A stretch of 64,000 bases of DNA from Roseicyclus persicicus (lineage in GTDB: Bacteria; Pseudomonadota; Alphaproteobacteria; Rhodobacterales; Rhodobacteraceae), in assembly GCF_012395815.1 (NCBI RefSeq), contig NZ_JAAZQQ010000002.1, positions 186,001 to 250,000 of the forward strand, written 5' to 3'. The notes under the pieces were generated by a model. That model did not search any database, was not told the origin of the DNA, and saw only the letters and a program-made list of their open reading frames with translations. Every line of letters starts with the position of its first letter. Within the stretch, counting starts at the first letter, position 1. Both the position numbers and the translations under genes were made by a program. Positions 19,793 to 27,357 of this stretch are shown piece by piece.

Positions 19793-19829
19793 GCGCGCCG
19801 GGCGGGGCATCGAACCCCGCCCGGCGCGC
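19793..19829 (+). terminator. Long GC-rich hairpin after fhs
   Basis: Perfect 15-bp arms (gcgcgccgggcgggg / ccccgcccggcgcgc) enclose a 7-nt loop, starting 11 bp after the fhs stop. No T-run follows, so it may stabilise the 3' end or cause Rho-linked or partial termination rather than act as a classical terminator. Confidence 0.65.
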
Positions 19830-19831
19830 GT

Positions 19832-19851
19832 CCCGCCCCCCTGGGGGCGGG
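19832..19851 (+). terminator. Second hairpin after fhs
   Basis: Eight-base arms cccgcccc and ggggcggg enclose a 4-nt loop, 2 bp after the first hairpin. Again there is no T-run. The two stems stand in tandem between fhs and folD. Confidence 0.5.
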
Positions 19852-19893
19852 CCGGGCACGCCACCGGAGACGGAGGGCGCGGTCGGTCAGGGC

Positions 19894-19926
19894 GCTCCCG
19901 AAGGGCGTATTTTTGGAAAGATGAAG
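19894..19926 (+). repeat. 33-bp intergenic repeat, copy 2
   Basis: This copy is 32/33 identical to 167-199. It ends in aaagATGaag; the ATG at 19921 is in frame with folD, five codons before the start I prefer. The repeat therefore covers the likely folD ribosome-binding region. Confidence 0.75.
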
Positions 19927-19935
19927 GGGGCGGGC

Positions 19936-20835
19936 ATGGCCGCGACGATCATCGACGGGAAAGCCTTTGCCGCGACGGTGCGGGGGCAGGTGGCCGAGCA
20001 CGTGGCGGCGCTGAAGGCCGGGCACGGGATCGTGCCGGGGCTGGCCGTGGTGCTGGTGGGCGAGGATCCTGCAAGCCAGGTCTACGTGCGCAACAAGGGC
20101 AAGCAGACGGCAGAGGCGGGGATGGCGAGCTTCGAGCACAAGCTTGACGCCGCCACGCCGGAGGCGGAGCTGCTGGCGCTGGTCGCGCGGCTGAACGCCG
20201 ATCCGGCGGTGCACGGCATCCTCGTGCAGCTGCCCCTGCCGGCCCACATCGACGCGGCCAAGGTGATCAACGCGATCGACCCGGCCAAGGACGTGGACGG
20301 GTTCCACATCTCGAACGTCGGCCTGCTGGCCACGGGGCAGAAGGCGCTGGTGCCCTGCACGCCGCTGGGGTGCCTGATGATGCTGCGCGACCATCACGGG
20401 TCGCTTGCGGGGATGGAGGCGGTGGTCGTCGGCCGGTCGAACATCGTCGGCAAGCCGATGGCGCAGCTGTTGCTGGGCGACAGCTGCACGGTGACGGTGG
20501 CGCACAGCCGGACGGCGGACCTGGGCGCGGTGTGCCGGCGCGCCGACATCCTGGTGGCGGCGGTGGGCCGGCCCGAGATGATCCGGGGCGACTGGGTGAA
20601 GCCCGGCGCGACGGTGATCGACGTGGGCATCAACCGGGTGGCGCACCCCGACGATCCGGGCAAGTCGCGGCTGGTGGGGGATTGCCATTTCGACAGCTGC
20701 GCGGAGGTGGCGGGCGCGATCACGCCGGTGCCGGGGGGCGTCGGGCCGATGACCATCGCCTGCCTGCTGGCCAACACGCTGACCGCCTGCTGCCGCGCCC
20801 ATGGCCTGCCGGAGCCGCAGGGCCTGACGGCCTGA
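19936..20835 (+). CDS. folD: Bifunctional methylenetetrahydrofolate dehydrogenase / methenyltetrahydrofolate cyclohydrolase FolD
   Basis: FolD interconverts 5,10-methylene- and 10-formyl-tetrahydrofolate with NADP. The 299-residue protein has the signature [19 protein letters not shown], then [13 protein letters not shown], the NADP-binding [14 protein letters not shown] at about 165-178, and [18 protein letters not shown] at the C-terminus. I prefer the ATG at 19936 ([11 protein letters not shown]), which matches the family; an in-frame ATG at 19921 inside the repeat would add MKGAG. It works with fhs just upstream. Confidence 0.95.
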   Translation: MAATIIDGKAFAATVRGQVAEHVAALKAGHGIVPGLAVVLVGEDPASQVYVRNKGKQTAEAGMASFEHKLDAATPEAELLALVARLNADPAVHGILVQLPLPAHIDAAKVINAIDPAKDVDGFHISNVGLLATGQKALVPCTPLGCLMMLRDHHGSLAGMEAVVVGRSNIVGKPMAQLLLGDSCTVTVAHSRTADLGAVCRRADILVAAVGRPEMIRGDWVKPGATVIDVGINRVAHPDDPGKSRLVGDCHFDSCAEVAGAITPVPGGVGPMTIACLLANTLTACCRAHGLPEPQGLTA

Positions 20836-20841
20836 AACGGA

Positions 20842-21270
20842 TCAGGCGGGGATCATGGTGCCCTGCAGCAGCGCCACGGCGGTGCGCGTGCCGTCCTCGG
20901 CCTCGGCCTCGACCGTGGCGCGGACGACGGTCAGGCGCCGGCCCGGCTTGACCACCTCGCCGGTGGCGACGAGGCGCAGGCCGGCCGCCGGGGCGATCAG
21001 GTTGATCTTCATCTCCACCGTCAGAACCTCGGCCCCCTCGGGCATCGCCGACAGCGCCGCGTAGCCCGCCGCGCTGTCGCCGAGCGCGAAGGTGGCCCCG
21101 GCATGGGCGAAGCCGTGCTGCTGCGACAGGCCGGCGGCGATGGGGGCGCTGAGCACCACCCGGCCCGGCGCGATCGCGTCGATCCGGGCGCCGAGCGTCG
21201 CCATCATCCCCTGCCGGGCGAAGCTGTCGCGGATCGCCCGCGCCACCGGGTCCGGAACGGGCCTGTCCAT
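20842..21270 (-). CDS. PaaI-family hotdog thioesterase
   Basis: The 142-residue protein has the hotdog signature QQHGFAHAGATFALGDSAAGYAAL (split around the G-F-A-H core), in which the conserved His, Gly and Asp line the acyl-CoA pocket, followed by the strand LTVEMKINLIAPA. PaaI-type enzymes hydrolyse aromatic or short acyl-CoA thioesters; the substrate here is unknown. An aggagg Shine-Dalgarno sequence precedes the ATG at 21270. It converges on folD with a 6-bp gap and diverges from the LytTR gene. Confidence 0.85.
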   Translation of the reverse strand: MDRPVPDPVARAIRDSFARQGMMATLGARIDAIAPGRVVLSAPIAAGLSQQHGFAHAGATFALGDSAAGYAALSAMPEGAEVLTVEMKINLIAPAAGLRLVATGEVVKPGRRLTVVRATVEAEAEDGTRTAVALLQGTMIPA

Positions 21271-21320
21271 GGGTGTGTTCCTCCTGTCGCGCCGGCCGGG
21301 CCCACGGCCGCATCACCGAC

Positions 21321-21348
21321 TTGATCGGCCATGTCATTGATCTAGGAT
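21321..21348 (+). promoter_or_regulatory. Candidate promoter of the LytTR gene
   Basis: TTGATC (five of six matches) and TAGGAT (four of six) are separated by 16 bp. They sit in an A/T-rich stretch 36 bp upstream of the start codon. The motif is a reasonable but unproven sigma-70 site. Confidence 0.4.
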
Positions 21349-21383
21349 ATGCGGATAGATTGTTGTTCAGCAAAGATTATTGA

Positions 21384-22199
21384 ATGATCCGTTCCGACGA
21401 GCCCATGGTCTCGGATATTCGGGGCCGCGTTCTGAGCCGGCTTGTGGCCTGGCTTGCGGCAACCGTGGTGGTGGCGTTGATCGGGCCCTTCACCACCTAT
21501 CTGTCCTTCACCTTCGCCGAGCGGCTGGCCTACTGGGGCACGCTGATCGGCGGCGCGATCCTGGTGGCGGAGGCTGTGCGCGCCGTCACGGGCCGGGTGT
21601 TCGGCGACGAGAGCCTGTCCAGCGATCTGGCGGGGGCGCTGGTGCTGGCGCTTGTCCTGGGGCCGGCGATCTGGGCCGTGAACCTGCTGCTGTACGGGTT
21701 CGACGTGGCGGGGTTGTTCTGGCTGGCGGAACATGTGGTCGTGGTGCTGGCCGTCTGCCTGTGCATCGTGCTGGTCCGCGACCAGCTGCGCCGGAGCCGC
21801 GACCGGGCCGCGGCGCGGCAGCCCGCGCCGCCCGCGCCCATGCCGGACGTGGAGCTGTCCGCGCCTGTGCCGGAGCCCGAGCGGCGGCCCGGGTTTCTCG
21901 ACCGGGTGGAGGGTGTGCCCGAGGGCCGGCTGCTGCGGGTGTCGGCCGACGACCATTACCTCCACGTCGTGACCACGGCGGGTTGCGGGCGCATCCTGAT
22001 GCGGTTCCGCGACGCGCTGGAGGAGCTCGAGGCGCTGCCGGGCCACCGCATCCACCGCTCGCACTGGGTGGCCGAGGGGGCGATCCTGCGCATCCGGGCC
22101 GAGGGGCGGCGGCACCTGGCCGAACTGGGCGACGGCACCGCACTGCCGGTCAGCCGGGCCTATCTCGACGACCTCCGGGCGGCGGGGCTGCTCGGCTAG
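21384..22199 (+). CDS. Membrane-anchored LytTR-type DNA-binding regulator
   Basis: The 271-residue protein has four hydrophobic segments in its first 130 residues, a Pro-rich linker (about 142-170), and a C-terminal LytTR domain (about 175-268) recognised by LLRVSADDHYLHVVTTAG, FRDALEELEALPGHRIHRSHWVA and GTALPVSRAYLDDL. LytTR domains bind DNA through beta strands; the membrane part may sense a signal. No histidine kinase is adjacent. Its stop codon TAG at 22197-22199 lies within a CTAG that also ends the convergent pdeM gene. Confidence 0.85.
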   Translation: MIRSDEPMVSDIRGRVLSRLVAWLAATVVVALIGPFTTYLSFTFAERLAYWGTLIGGAILVAEAVRAVTGRVFGDESLSSDLAGALVLALVLGPAIWAVNLLLYGFDVAGLFWLAEHVVVVLAVCLCIVLVRDQLRRSRDRAAARQPAPPAPMPDVELSAPVPEPERRPGFLDRVEGVPEGRLLRVSADDHYLHVVTTAGCGRILMRFRDALEELEALPGHRIHRSHWVAEGAILRIRAEGRRHLAELGDGTALPVSRAYLDDLRAAGLLG

Positions 22200-22858
22200 C
22201 GCGGCATCGGCAGGCGCACGGGCTGCGGGCCCAGCAGGATCGCCTCGGCGCCGGCCTCCATCAGGGTCGCCAGTTCGGGCCGGTCGCAGGACAGGCCGCC
22301 GGTATAGGTGCCGTAGGCGGGCAGGATCAGCCGGGCGCTGTCGACCAGCAGGCAGCGCCGGCTGAGGGACCGGCCGCGCAGGGTGACGCGGGCCTTGGGG
22401 TGGTAATGGCCCGAGACCTCGCCCGCCGCGCCGGGTTCGGCGATGTGGCGGAACACCAGCGGCCCCGCGCGGTATTCGGCCAGGTGCGTGCCGCCCAGAT
22501 CGACCGGGCCGGGGTCGTGGTTGCCCAGCACCCAGATCCAGCGGCGGCCCGCCATCAGGGCGGCGATGCGCGCCCGCACGGGCCCGGCCAGGTCGCGCCC
22601 GGCCGCGAGGTCGTCGAAGCTGTCGCCGAGGCAGACCACCTCGGAGGGGCCCGTGGCGGCGATGTCGTCGGCCAGCCGGTCGAGGGTGTCGAGGCTTTCG
22701 TAGGGCGGCAGCATCGGGCCGCCGCGCCGCGCCATGCGGTCGGATTTGCCCAGGTGCAGGTCGGCCACGCAGAGCAGCCTGCGGGCCGGCCAGTGCAGGC
22801 CGCCGGAGGGGAGCGCGTGGAGCGTTTCGCCGCGGAAGGGGAAGGGCAGGGCGTTCAT
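22196..22858 (-). CDS. pdeM: Ligase-associated DNA damage response endonuclease PdeM
   Basis: This calcineurin-like phosphoesterase belongs to a DNA-repair gene set found with an Lhr-like helicase. The 220-residue protein has metal-binding motifs VADLHLGKSDR, CLGDSFDD, GNHDPGPV and SGHYHPKAR, in the family order. I chose the ATG at 22858 (MNALPFPFRGETLHALPSGGL), which matches family starts; a TTG at 22894, 6 bp after the helicase stop, would add 12 residues. Neither has a strong ribosome site. It is the downstream gene of the helicase operon. Confidence 0.88.
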   Translation of the reverse strand: MNALPFPFRGETLHALPSGGLHWPARRLLCVADLHLGKSDRMARRGGPMLPPYESLDTLDRLADDIAATGPSEVVCLGDSFDDLAAGRDLAGPVRARIAALMAGRRWIWVLGNHDPGPVDLGGTHLAEYRAGPLVFRHIAEPGAAGEVSGHYHPKARVTLRGRSLSRRCLLVDSARLILPAYGTYTGGLSCDRPELATLMEAGAEAILLGPQPVRLPMPR

Positions 22859-22900
22859 GCTTTGTTCATAGCCGTGCGGCAGGATGGGGCGCAAGGGCGG

Positions 22901-25315
22901 TCAGGCGGCGAGGCCCGCGGCGGTCATCAGGCGCTGCGCCTCCTCCTCCAGCAGGCGCTGGTCGGCCATGCCCGCGATGGGGATGCGGCCGGGTTCGAGG
23001 AACAGGGGCGCGGCCAGCGGGCTGACGCGGGTCAGGCGGGCGTGGTCGATGCGGTCGCCGATGCGGGCCAGCATTTCCTCGATGCGGCCGAAATCGACGA
23101 GGCCGCGCATCGCCTCGGCGCGGGTGATCTCGAGCATGACATGGTCGGGGTCGTACTTGCGCAGGGTGTCGTAGAGGATGTCGGTGGAAAAGGTTGCCTG
23201 CCGGCCGGTCTTGCGCTGGCCGCCGGGCTGGTTGCGGTCGATCAGCCCGGCGATGATGGCGCTGCCCTTGAAGGTGCGCTTCATCACGGCGTTGTCGGCC
23301 AGCCAGGCCTCCATCGTCTCGACCAGGTTGTCGCGGGTGAACAGCGGGCGCGGGTCGTCCAGCGGGTCGAGGCCCCAGATCAGCGTCGCGTAGTCGGTGG
23401 AGACGAAGCCCATCGGGTTCAGGCCCATCTCCTCCATCCGCTTGGTGATCAGGAGGCCGAGGGTCTGCTGCGCGTTCTTGCCGGCGAAGCCGTAGGCCAC
23501 CACGTGCTCGCGCCCGTCATGGGGGAAGCTTTCGATCAGAAGGCGGTCGCGTTCGGGCAGGCGGCTGACCTCGCGCTGGAGGCGGAGCCAGTCGCGGGTG
23601 TGGCCGGGCAGCTCGGGCCAGTCGTCCTGCCGGAACATCTGCAGGATGCGGTCCGACAGCTGCGTGGAGGTGGCGAATTTCGTGCCCATGAAGGTGGCGA
23701 TCTTGGGCTTGAGGTAGGGGGTGCGGCTGACCTCGACCACCATCTCGCGCATCCCCTCGTAGCGCACGATCTGGCCGCCGATCAGGAAGGTGTCGCCCTT
23801 GCGCAGCATCGAGGCGAAGTATTCCTCGACCTCGCCCAAGGGCGCGCCGCCGCGGCTGCGCTGGTAGCGGACCTGCATCTTGTCGGCGTCCACGATGGTG
23901 CCGATGTTCATGCGGATCCGCAGCGCGCGGCGCGGGTCGCGCAGCTGCCACTGGCCGTCCGGGCGCTGGATCAGCCGCTGCCACTGGTCGTAGGCCCTGA
24001 GGGCGTAGCCGCCGGTGGCCGCGAAATCGAGGCAGCGGTCGAAGGTGGCGCGCGGCAGGTCGGCATAGGCGCCGGCGGTGCGGATCTCGGCGAAAAGGTC
24101 GTCGGCGTGGAAGGGGCCGGCGCAGGCGCGGATCAGGATGTGCTGGCAAAGGACGTCGAGCGGGCCGGTGTGGTCGGTGTCGCCGTCCAGCGCATGGGCG
24201 CGCACGGCGTCGAGCGCGGCGGTGCATTCGATCACCTCGAAGCGGTTCGCGGGCACGATCAGCGCCTTGGAGGGCGCGTTGTAGCGGTGGTTGGCGCGGC
24301 CGATCCGCTGCACGAGGCGTTTTACGTTCTTGGGCGCGCCGACCTGGATCACGAGGTCGACGTCGCCCCAGTCGATCCCCAGGTCGAGCGAGCCGGTGCA
24401 GACAATGGCCCTCAGCCGCCCGTCGACCATCGCCTGTTCCACCTTTTCGCGCTGCTCGCGGGCCAGTGCGCCGTGGTGGATGCCGATGGGCAGCTGCGCG
24501 TCGTTGGCCAGCCAGAGGTGGTGAAAGAACAGCTCGGCCTGCGCGCGGGTGTTGTGGAAGATCAGCGTGGTGCGGTGGCGTTTGACCTGCTCCAGCACGG
24601 CGGGAATGGCGTATTTGCCGCCGCCGCCGGACCACGGTGGGGGCGCCTCGGTCGTCAGCATGGCGATGTCGGGGTCGGGGCCGGGGTCGGCCTGCAGGAT
24701 CTCGCAGGGGTCGGGGTGGCGGGCCAGCAGGCGGGCGATGGCGGCGGGGTCCTCGACGGTGGCCGACAGGCCGACGCGTCGGAGGCCGGGGGCGAGCGCG
24801 GACAGGCGCGAGAGGGCGAGCATGAGCTGGTCGCCGCGCTTGGACTCGGCCAGCGCGTGGATCTCGTCGACGATGATGCGCTGGAGGCCCGCGAAGGTGC
24901 GGTGGGCGTCCTCGTAGGAGACGAGGAGGGCGAGCGACTCCGGCGTCGTCAGCAGGATGTGCGGCGGGTCGGCGCGCTGGCGGCGCTTGGTGTGGGAGGA
25001 GGTGTCGCCGGTGCGGTCCTCGACGCGGATGGGCAGGCCCATGTCGGTGATGGGGCCGGTGAGGTTGCGCTTGATGTCGGCGGCCAGCGCCTTGAGGGGC
25101 GAGACGTAGAGGGTGTGCAGGCCCGCGCGGCTGCCGTCGGCCAGTTCGGCCAGCGTGGGCAGGAAGCCCGCCATGGTCTTGCCGCCGCCCGTGGGCGCGA
25201 TCAGGAGCTGGCAGGGGGCCGCGGCCCTGTCCAGCATGGCCTGCTGGTGGGGGTGGATGGACCAGCCGCGGGCGGTGAACCAGCCTGTTATGGCGGGGGG
25301 CAGGGGGCGCGTCAT
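22901..25315 (-). CDS. Ligase-associated DNA damage response DEXH-box helicase (Lhr family)
   Basis: The 804-residue superfamily 2 helicase has motif I APTGGGKT at about 40-47, motif II DEIH at about 150-153, motif Ia YVSPLKALAADI, TTPESL, and the C-terminal helicase motif LVQRIGRANHRYN. A long C-terminal Lhr-specific region follows. This bacterial subfamily usually neighbours an ATP-dependent DNA ligase, an exonuclease and pdeM; only pdeM is present here. The ATG at 25315 gives the compact N-terminus seen in relatives. Upstream lies a triple palindrome array. Confidence 0.93.
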   Translation of the reverse strand: MTRPLPPAITGWFTARGWSIHPHQQAMLDRAAAPCQLLIAPTGGGKTMAGFLPTLAELADGSRAGLHTLYVSPLKALAADIKRNLTGPITDMGLPIRVEDRTGDTSSHTKRRQRADPPHILLTTPESLALLVSYEDAHRTFAGLQRIIVDEIHALAESKRGDQLMLALSRLSALAPGLRRVGLSATVEDPAAIARLLARHPDPCEILQADPGPDPDIAMLTTEAPPPWSGGGGKYAIPAVLEQVKRHRTTLIFHNTRAQAELFFHHLWLANDAQLPIGIHHGALAREQREKVEQAMVDGRLRAIVCTGSLDLGIDWGDVDLVIQVGAPKNVKRLVQRIGRANHRYNAPSKALIVPANRFEVIECTAALDAVRAHALDGDTDHTGPLDVLCQHILIRACAGPFHADDLFAEIRTAGAYADLPRATFDRCLDFAATGGYALRAYDQWQRLIQRPDGQWQLRDPRRALRIRMNIGTIVDADKMQVRYQRSRGGAPLGEVEEYFASMLRKGDTFLIGGQIVRYEGMREMVVEVSRTPYLKPKIATFMGTKFATSTQLSDRILQMFRQDDWPELPGHTRDWLRLQREVSRLPERDRLLIESFPHDGREHVVAYGFAGKNAQQTLGLLITKRMEEMGLNPMGFVSTDYATLIWGLDPLDDPRPLFTRDNLVETMEAWLADNAVMKRTFKGSAIIAGLIDRNQPGGQRKTGRQATFSTDILYDTLRKYDPDHVMLEITRAEAMRGLVDFGRIEEMLARIGDRIDHARLTRVSPLAAPLFLEPGRIPIAGMADQRLLEEEAQRLMTAAGLAA

Positions 25316-25360
25316 GCCCCCCTAGATAACCGTTGCCGCGCGATTGGCCACCGGGGGCGT

Positions 25361-25423
25361 CTTGCTGCAGCAAGTCGAAGGGGAAAACTGCAGTTTTCCG
25401 TGCCGCGAAACTGCAGTTTCGCG
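25361..25423. repeat. Array of three tandem perfect palindromes with CTGCAG cores, 23-bp period
   Basis: The dyads are 25361-25374 (half cttgctg), 25382-25399 (half ggaaaactg) and 25404-25423 (half cgcgaaactg). Each is perfectly self-complementary, each centres on CTGCAG, and the centres lie exactly 23 bp apart. The arms differ from one to the next. The array starts 5 bp after the AAA ATPase stop codon on the minus strand and ends 46 bp before the helicase start. As RNA it would form three hairpins in a row. A related array lies at 60314-60382. Confidence 0.9.
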
Positions 25424-25428
25424 CGCCT

Positions 25429-26751
25429 TCAGTGGATGATCTTCTCCTGCTTCACGAACAGGTTCTCCCAGGCGCGGTCGATGAATTCGGGGCGCATCTG
25501 GTAGGGGATGCCCTCGAATTCGCAGATCGCCTTGATCTGGTCGCACAGGAACACCGGGTGGTAGTTCGCGTAGATGTGGTCGATCGTGGGGTACTTGGTC
25601 TTAAGCAGGTGGATCAGCGACGCCTCGTCCAGCGGCACGCCCTTCTTCTTGGCGACCATGGCGAAGATCTTGAGGAACTGCTCCTGCGTCGGGCCGTCGA
25701 TCTTGACCTTGAAGAAGATCCGGCGCAGCGCCGCCTGGTCGAAGATGTCGTTGGGGTGGAAGTTGGTCGAGAACACCACCAGCGTGTCGAAGGGCACCTC
25801 GAACTTCTCGCCCGACTGCAGGGCGAGGATGTCGTAGCCCATCTCCATCGGAACGATCCAGCGGTTGATGAGCGCCTGCGGCGGCTCTTCCTGGCGGCCA
25901 AGGTCGTCGACGATGAACACGCCGCCGGTGGACTTCAGCTGGAGCGAGGCCTGGTAGGTACGGCTGACCGCGTTGTAGTTGAGGTCGAGCATCGACAGCG
26001 TCAGTTCGCCGCCCGTCATCACCGTGGGCCGGGTGCACAGGATGTAGCGGGTGTCGAAGCGCGCCGAGGCCTTGCGCAGCGGGCTGGTGCCGGTGGCGTC
26101 CTCGTCCTGCTTGACCGGACTGTGGACGATGGGGTCGAACAGCGTGATGACCTGCCCCGCGTAGGACAGCGCGTGGGGGACGAAGATGTTGTCGCCCATG
26201 GCCTTGCGGATGCCCTCGGCGATGGAGGACTTGCCGTTGCCGGGCGGGCCGTACATCAGCACCGACCGCCCCGAGCCCACGGCCGGGCCCAGCTGGTCGA
26301 TCAGGCCCTTGGGCAGGATCAGGTGGCCCATGGACCGTTCCAGCATGTCGCGGGTCAGCTTGATGTCGCGGATCGACTGGCGCTTGACCTGCGCCTTGTA
26401 GTCCTCGAGCGGCACCGGCATCGGCCCGTAGTATTCCGACTGCGACAGCGCATCGAGCGCGCGCGCCTTGCCGCCGTCGGTCAGCTGGAAGCCCATTTCC
26501 GAGCTGGAGGTGGCGTGCAGCGTGCCGGTGGCCTGCATCAGACCCATCTCGCGCAGGTTGTCGATCAGCTCCTGCGTCAGCGGGATCGGCAGGGCGACGG
26601 CCCGGGCGATCTCGGAGGTCTTTTCGACGTTCTTGCGGAAGACGGTCTTGAGCAGGATGTCGCGCATCATCACGGGCGTCAGCCCGGTGTCCGCGAGCCG
26701 GCGCAGCGGCGGGGGCGCCATGGGCTCGGGCTGCGTGACTTGCATGTTCAT
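25429..26751 (-). CDS. AAA (MoxR-like) ATPase at the end of the tad pilus locus
   Basis: The 440-residue protein has an N-terminal winged-helix-like region (about 15-110, LTPVMMRDILLKTVF, TSEIARAVALPIPLTQELIDNL, GFQLTDGGKARAL), Walker A YGPPGNGKSS at about 167-176, Walker B GGVFIDD-type segment (GGVFIVDDLGRQ), and the sensor region VVFSTNFHP. It resembles MoxR-type chaperone ATPases. Its role beside tad genes is unknown; it might remodel or regulate pilus assembly. No von Willebrand factor partner, usual for MoxR, is adjacent. The weak ribosome site leaves Met1 or Met3 as start. Confidence 0.8.
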   Translation of the reverse strand: MNMQVTQPEPMAPPPLRRLADTGLTPVMMRDILLKTVFRKNVEKTSEIARAVALPIPLTQELIDNLREMGLMQATGTLHATSSSEMGFQLTDGGKARALDALSQSEYYGPMPVPLEDYKAQVKRQSIRDIKLTRDMLERSMGHLILPKGLIDQLGPAVGSGRSVLMYGPPGNGKSSIAEGIRKAMGDNIFVPHALSYAGQVITLFDPIVHSPVKQDEDATGTSPLRKASARFDTRYILCTRPTVMTGGELTLSMLDLNYNAVSRTYQASLQLKSTGGVFIVDDLGRQEEPPQALINRWIVPMEMGYDILALQSGEKFEVPFDTLVVFSTNFHPNDIFDQAALRRIFFKVKIDGPTQEQFLKIFAMVAKKKGVPLDEASLIHLLKTKYPTIDHIYANYHPVFLCDQIKAICEFEGIPYQMRPEFIDRAWENLFVKQEKIIH

Positions 26752-26835
26752 GTGGTCAAACCCCTTGTCTCGACGCGCATGACCCTGCCGGGCGATTGCG
26801 GCGGATTCGGGGCGCGGCGGGGGAGGCGGCGGGGC

Positions 26836-27357
26836 TCAGAGCCCCGCGGACAGACCCAGCGCCAGGTAGATCGCCAGCGCGCCGGCCAGCGCCACGCCCA
26901 TCGGGAACAGCTTGCCCTGGTCCCAGGACGCCCAGTCGGCGGTGGCGCGCCGCAGCGCCGGCACCCGGCCCGCGGTGCGGTGCGTGACCCAGGACCCGAT
27001 CAGCACCAGCGCGAAGAGCATCAGGAAGAACAGCCCGTCGCCCGGCGCCACGAAGGGCGCCATCGCGGCCGCGAACTTGGCGTCGCCCGCGCCGACGAGG
27101 CCCAGCGACGAGATCACGAAGCCGATCACCAGCACGACGCCCAGCGCCGCGAGGCGCCACAGGTAGGTCTCGAAGGTCCAGGCCCCGACGCCCAGCACCA
27201 GCACGAGCCCGATCCCGAGGAACACGCCCGCCAGCGCCAGCACGGCCACGTTGGGGATGCGCATGGCGCGCAGGTCCGACAGCGCCACCCAGATGCAGAT
27301 CGGCAGCACGAAGGGCAGGAACCAGAGGGCTTCGGTCAGGGTCAGGGACAGCGTCAT
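26836..27357 (-). CDS. cpaA: Prepilin peptidase TadV/CpaA
   Basis: This integral membrane aspartic peptidase cleaves the leader of Flp prepilins. The 173-residue protein has about six membrane helices and both catalytic Asp residues: Asp28 in LSDLRAMRIPN and Asp92 in GAGDAKF. It has only the peptidase A24 domain, without the N-terminal methylase domain of PilD, as expected for TadV. Its ATG overlaps the TGA of the upstream tadD-like gene (ATGA). It is the last recognised pilus gene before the AAA ATPase. Confidence 0.92.
   Translation of the reverse strand: MTLSLTLTEALWFLPFVLPICIWVALSDLRAMRIPNVAVLALAGVFLGIGLVLVLGVGAWTFETYLWRLAALGVVLVIGFVISSLGLVGAGDAKFAAAMAPFVAPGDGLFFLMLFALVLIGSWVTHRTAGRVPALRRATADWASWDQGKLFPMGVALAGALAIYLALGLSAGL

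Noticed and set aside
21380-25504. Very long plus-strand frame opposite pdeM and the helicase
   Set aside because: The minus-strand genes have complete catalytic motifs; the antisense product is low-complexity and Gln/Arg/Gly-rich with no ribosome site.
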